NCBI GenBank assembly: GCA_021292105.1
Contig: CM037862.1
Location: 3,480,501 to 3,544,500 of the forward strand
DNA from: Anadara kagoshimensis
Lineage: Eukaryota > Mollusca > Bivalvia > Arcoida > Arcidae
Reading direction: 5' to 3'
Length of the DNA stretch: 64,000 nt
Under the pieces are notes generated by a model. The model was not told the origin of the DNA. It made no database searches and saw only the letters and a list, made by a program, of their open reading frames with translations. Below are positions 60,601 to 64,000 of this stretch, one piece after another. How positions within the stretch are numbered: position 1 is the stretch's first letter; the number at the start of each line of letters is the position of its first letter. The position numbers and the translations under genes were made by a program.

Positions 60601-62312
60601 AGGTATTGTTGGGGTTTGTATGTTAGTGACAGTGAATATTGGACTTACCTGCTGAGTGTGGGACTAAGTGGAGGGGGTGAAGTGGGAGATAACTCTCTAG
60701 CTGTTGGTGATCGTTGTATAGAAGGTATTGTTGGGGTTTATGTTAGTGATAGTGAATATTGGACTTACCTGCTGAGTGTAGGACTAAGTGGAGGGTGAAG
60801 TGGGAGATAACTCTCTAGCTGTTGGTGATCGTTGTATAGAAGGTATTGTTGGTTTGTATGTTAGTGATAGTGAATATTGGACTTACCTGCTGAGTGTGGG
60901 ACTAAGTGGAGGGGGTGAAGTGGGAGATAACTCTCTAGCTGTTGGTGATCGTTGTATAGAAGGTACTGTTGGGGTTTGTATGTTAGTGAGTGAATATTGG
61001 ACTTACCTGCTGAGTGTGGGACTAAGTGGAGGGGGTGAAGTGGGAGATAACTCTCTAGCTGTTGGTGATCGTTGTATAGAAGGTATTGTTGGGGTTTGTA
61101 TGTTGTGATAGTGAATATTGGACTTACCTGCTGAGTGTGGGACTAAGTGGAGGGGGTGAAGTGGGAGATAACTCTCTAGCTGTTGGTGATCGTTGTATAG
61201 AAGGTATGTTGGGGTTTTATGTTAGTGACAGTGAATATTGGACTTACCTGCTGAGTGTGGGACTAAGTGGAGGGGGTGAAGTGGGAGATAACTCTCTAGC
61301 TGTTGGTGATCGTTGTATAGAAGGTATTGTTGGGGTTTGTATGTTGGTGATAGTGAATATTGGACTTACCTGCTGAGTGTGGGACTAAGTGGAGGGGGTG
61401 AAGTGGGAGATAACTCTGTAGCTGTTGCTGATCGTTGTATAGAAGGTATTGTTGGGGTTTGTATGTTAGTGACAGTGAATATTGGACTTACCTGCTGAGC
61501 GTTGGACTAAGTGGAGGGGGTGAAGTGGGAGATAACTCTCTAGCTGTTGCTGATCGTTGTATAGAAGGTATTGTTGGACTATCACCTCCCCCAGGATCAA
61601 TCTGAAATTAAATCAATCATAAATTTAATACAATATTAAAAACTGCCTGTTAGAAGAACAGTATAGAGTTTAAGTATAAATCAAAAATTCAAATTCATGT
61701 CTAAATCAGAATCCTAAAGCAAAGTAAAGACTTTCTTTAAAACTGTCAAATTAAGTTAAACATGTGAACTTCCACCAGAAAAGTGAGACCGGAGTCTCTG
61801 GAAGGGTAAGTACCTCCTGTTTAGCTAGCTACAGGTACATCTGCCACATGTCAAATTATCTCTAACAATAATAAACAATCAAATTGTATTAAAATATTAT
61901 AACATTAAAATAAGTCTAAACAAAGTACTAATTTGTTTAACATTCTCACTAAATCAATAAAATAGAAAATTCAGAAGTCCATATTAAAATTCTTTAACTC
62001 AACCAAAGATGTTAAAAGAACTTCATAGCTTGCTTATTCAAGACTAAAACTTTAGCATTTCTCCATAAAACATTGAACATTAGAAACTGTTCCTTAAGCC
62101 AAACTTTGGTACAATCTATATTATGAAAGTGAAGACATAAATATTTATATGAGTCTAATATTTGATGACAACACCATAAAACAAGGTAATGCTATTTTTT
62201 GACAAGAGTACACAATAAGGTGATGTTATTTCTTCCCAGTACAAACTTACATATTCCTGTCTCCTCTGACGGTGTACTTCAGGTGACTGTGTGGGTGACA
62301 ATGATTCCAGAA
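51637..62312 (-). CDS. Ser/Pro-rich scaffold protein, tentatively FRMD4-like (3' part)
   Basis: Exons in transcript order: 62251-62312 (LESLSPTQSPEVHRQRRQEY), 61492-61601 (IDPGGGDSPTIPSIQRSATA ... LSPTSPPPLSPTLS), 58123-59537 (about 470 codons) and 51637-51793 (last). The first three join with strong GT-AG sites in phases 0 and 2. The long exon is rich in Ser/His/Gln (HSGGGSGGTGPYRHQH) with one conserved-looking basic segment, FEMSDFYKYSEKIRRQRMID, and it is crossed by two frame breaks. The last exon reads SVADDFTDEMLAWYED and ends LPSFV, a class I PDZ-ligand shape (S-x-V). The mix of SP motifs, this basic block and the C-terminus suggests FRMD4A/B or another cytohesin-binding scaffold, from memory and unproven. 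N-terminal domains lie beyond the window. The last exon does not fit the phase of the preceding donor, so a further exon or an indel is missed. Confidence 0.62.
52040..52423. mobile_element. MITE, family R4, copy 2
   Basis: Starts TGTGACAGTGAAGTG and ends CAATTCACTGTA; inner blocks ATTGGGATTTTACATG, GAAGTGATGTCC, TGTGCAGAAATATTC match copy 1 in order. Confidence 0.7.
52500..52865 (+). pseudogene. mariner-type transposase remnant
   Basis: Plus-strand pieces in shifting frames match the middle of mariner transposases: GKPVTVASPEIVNKVYDIV, LTEDLAMRKL, VPRLLTID, then VNPDKFLQRFVIVNET. The last corresponds to the segment holding the first catalytic Asp (usually VDETW), here Asn. Stops and frameshifts show it is dead. 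It lies in the last intron of the scaffold gene. Confidence 0.65.
54340..54425 (+). mobile_element. LINE 3' tail fragment
   Basis: GTACCACCTCCTGTGGGCTT, then GAGTGAATAAAGTGAATTG and (AATTG)n. Counterpart of the minus-strand stub at 20276-20345. Confidence 0.5.
54478..54765. mobile_element. MITE-like element, family R3, copy 2
   Basis: Left end CAATTTCACAATTGTTCC, then TTAACTAAG; right end TTAAGTTAAGGACAAT...GGTTGTAAAACTGGTGC is its degraded inverse. Confidence 0.5.
54990..58122. other. large AT-rich intron, little recognised
   Basis: Part of the last recognised intron of the scaffold gene. A weak SINE-like stretch with GGGTTCAAATCC (B-box-like) at about 55015-55030. The rest, especially 55650-57800, shows no element. 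An additional short exon may be hidden here. Confidence 0.4.
59770..61491 (-). repeat. ~120-bp minisatellite derived from an exon end plus splice donor
   Basis: Fourteen tandem units of about 119-122 bp sit in the intron directly downstream of the 110-bp exon at 61492-61601. Each unit copies the exon's 3' part (coding for RELSPTSPPPLSP), its donor CTCAGCAG/GTAAGTCC and about 40 bp of intron. With the genuine donor there are 15 GTAAGT sites. Units differ mainly by one-base changes in the G5 run and around ATGTTAGTGA(C/T)AGTG. Confidence 0.95.
61745..61855 (-). repeat. dispersed repeat family R1, copy 5
   Basis: Reverse-complement copy with AACAGGAGGTACTTACCC and GTAGCTAGCTAAACAGG blocks, in a scaffold-gene intron. 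Confidence 0.65.
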
Positions 62313-62377
62313 CTGTAACATAAAACAATAGTTAATTAATTAAAGCTATATCTTTGGTATATTTTGAGTTGACATAT

Positions 62378-62545
62378 ACAGCAAAACTTGTTTATAATGA
62401 CCACCTCTACATAAAGACCACTTGTCCATTCAGACACGTCTTTAAGCTCTCCATCAAAGGGAACTGCTTGATAAAGACCACCTGTCTATAAAGTCCATAT
62501 TTCTTCAGTACCATGAGTGGTCTTAATATACAGGTTTTACTGTAT
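62378..62545 (+). repeat. repeat family R2, copy 5 (diverged)
   Basis: TACAGCAAAACTTGTTTATA ... AATATACAGGTTTTACTGTA; same layout as R2 with GACCACCT in place of GGCCACCT. Confidence 0.6.
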
Positions 62546-62929
62546 ACTATTCAGATAGAACAAATAAGCCAACATATAAGATCAAATTGATATCATATTG
62601 ATTAAATAAAAGTAAGGAAGTTTCTGTGCTACTGAGTTTTTGTCTACTTTTTGATCAAAAGTCTCAGGCATAATACAAAACATTGTGCAAAAATGTCCCA
62701 AAATGTCCATCATTTCTTAGTGTTATGATCAATGTATGAAACCCAAGTAAGACACTGATCAACATGAAAAAGGAAAGACAACACTTACAGACAAGACATG
62801 CAAATTAAGACTATGTTAGCTGAGCATACAGTTTAATGAGATCCTATATATGAAACTGGAAGATGATGTAAAATCTACTAGCCACTGTGGCTTCATTATA
62901 TATATTACCAGAATAATCAAGCTGACTAC

Positions 62930-63620
62930 TTGGTATGTCATTTTGACAGATAATCAAGTATCACCAGGGGTTTCAATCTGATGAACAAATACATGTACCA
63001 TACATGTATTGCAGTTTCCGAGACCGAGATCAAGTACAGTACAGACATGTCGAAAGTTTAACACTAAGCTGACGACTTGGTGCCAAATGGGCAGCTCATA
63101 TCTGTCCCTCATTACCTCGTAACTTAACGACAGCTGCTATATGTGACTTAGAGCTTTTCAGCTACTACCTATCCATAGCTCAGTCACTCAGCAGTTGAGT
63201 TTCGACTCATTTTTGTCAGCAGTGTTAAACTTTTGACAGGTCTGTACTGTCATTAGATTGATAATCAAATATTGCCAGGGATTTTAACCTGGTGTTCAAG
63301 TATTGCCATGTTACTGAGGCTGAAAAACAAGTATTGCCATATTATTTAGGCTGATGTGTAAAAAATTGCAAGTCCCTGTTATTTGGACTGTGTAAGTTCT
63401 GACTGATGGACAAGTTTTTGTGGAGTTACTGAGTCAGATAACATGTATAAACCTATTATTTAGGCTAAAAAACAATGCAATGACAGAACTATCAGGCTAA
63501 CAAACAAGTGTTGCCTAGATGTTACGGCTAATGAACAAGTATTGTAACTTAGGATGTTGACAAGTATCGCTTATTGCTTTAGAATGTTGGCAAGTGTTGT
63601 TCCATAACCTGGAGCCTGTT
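62930..63620. repeat. degenerate ~30-bp minisatellite
   Basis: Repeats of GGCTGATxAACAAGTATTGC with TTA(C/T)T linkers, e.g. near 62995, 63300, 63330, 63510 and 63535; much diverged and interrupted by the element at 63033-63250. Confidence 0.6.
63033..63250. mobile_element. MITE with ~45-bp inverted ends
   Basis: AGTACAGACATGTCGAAAGT, TTAACACTAAGCTGAC at the left is inverted at the right as GTCAGCAGTGTTAA, ACTTTTGACAGGTCTGTACT. Length about 215 bp, no coding. Confidence 0.7.
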
Positions 63621-63689
63621 CAAAAGGTATGTTTGCTTTCTCATTGGTGCACAACCTTTCAACAGTGACTGTTTGTGTAAGCCAATACA

Positions 63690-63985
63690 GGTGCTCACAG
63701 TCAATGTTGTAAGATTGTTTGTCACAGATACAAGGTGGTGTCCCAAAGTCATATTTTGAAGAGATGGTTTTAATAATTTCTAAAACCAGCTATTGAAAAC
63801 ATGCTTTTCTGTTTATATAATAGCCCATAGTTTTATAATCATTCTGAATGGCAAAGGAATGATAAAATTTTGTGCAGATAATCAAGTTATTTATATGGCA
63901 TTTGTAATCTAGTCAGTGTCCGTTTCCAAATCTAAGGGAGATAATCAATAAAGCATCTGGATGATTAGAATGATCCATATGCCAT
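63690..63985 (+). repeat. dispersed repeat family R5, copy 2
   Basis: Collinear with 38990-39275 (TAAAACCAGCTATTGAAAAC, TTTTGTGCAGATAATCAAG, AGCATCTGGATGATTA). Confidence 0.65.
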
Positions 63986-64000
63986 AGTATTGTTCTCTGC

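Noticed and set aside
60160..61498. Plus-strand open frames through the 120-bp minisatellite encoding repeats such as GGGEVGDNSLAVGDRC
   Set aside because: The opposite strand carries the true exon and splice donor. The plus frames exist because the unit length is near a multiple of three and they break wherever a unit has an indel.

Overview
This is animal nuclear DNA: AT-rich, full of introns, and dominated by transposable-element debris. A molluscan, probably bivalve, origin is likely. The grounds are a Toll-like receptor encoded in one exon, repeat families of a kind I associate with bivalve genomes (an AGCTCACCTGAGC-ended element with a GGCCCATGGGCC hairpin, and a family ending CAGGTTTGACTGTA), and LINE types common in molluscs. 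This is inference; no species marker is present.

Layout. 1-6960 is a 189-bp satellite in two arrays of opposite orientation, meeting at about 3.9-4.0 kb. 7.7-17.2 kb holds a minus-strand Toll-like receptor (8436-11039) surrounded by decayed reverse-transcriptase fragments, a possible orphan 3' exon (14.2-14.4 kb) and a foldback element (15.5-16.3 kb). 17.3-24.2 kb is repeats with no convincing gene. A three-exon CYB561D2-type cytochrome b561 gene runs 24841-32521 (+); its second intron carries a nearly intact antisense LINE (27.2-31.2 kb). 32.6-37.4 kb looks like a large TTAA-flanked element hosting a second element with 13 tandem ~146-bp units. 40.8-42.5 kb (-) is a DUF4773-type cysteine-rich secreted-protein gene, divergent from a four-exon secreted Fe/Mn superoxide-dismutase-family gene (43152-47691, +). 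47.7-51.6 kb is repeats. 51.6-62.3 kb (-) holds the 3' half of a Ser/Pro-rich scaffold gene, tentatively FRMD4-like, containing a 15-unit minisatellite made from its own exon/5' splice site.

How genes relate. Three genes fit membrane/secretory roles: innate sensing (TLR), transmembrane electron transfer (CYB561D2-like) and extracellular redox chemistry (SOD-like). There is no operon logic. The one arrangement suggesting shared control is the head-to-head DUF4773/SOD pair, about 0.7 kb apart. 

Most notable: the minisatellite that multiplies a consensus splice donor 15 times; the SOD-family protein that keeps all four metal ligands but lacks the active-site glutamine, with a partial duplicate of its last exon just upstream; two foldback elements whose inverted arms are built of short subrepeats; and a repeat array with dense AGGTCA nuclear-receptor-like half-sites. 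Several reading frames are broken by single-base or dinucleotide losses in short runs, so sequence error should be excluded before calling them pseudogenes.
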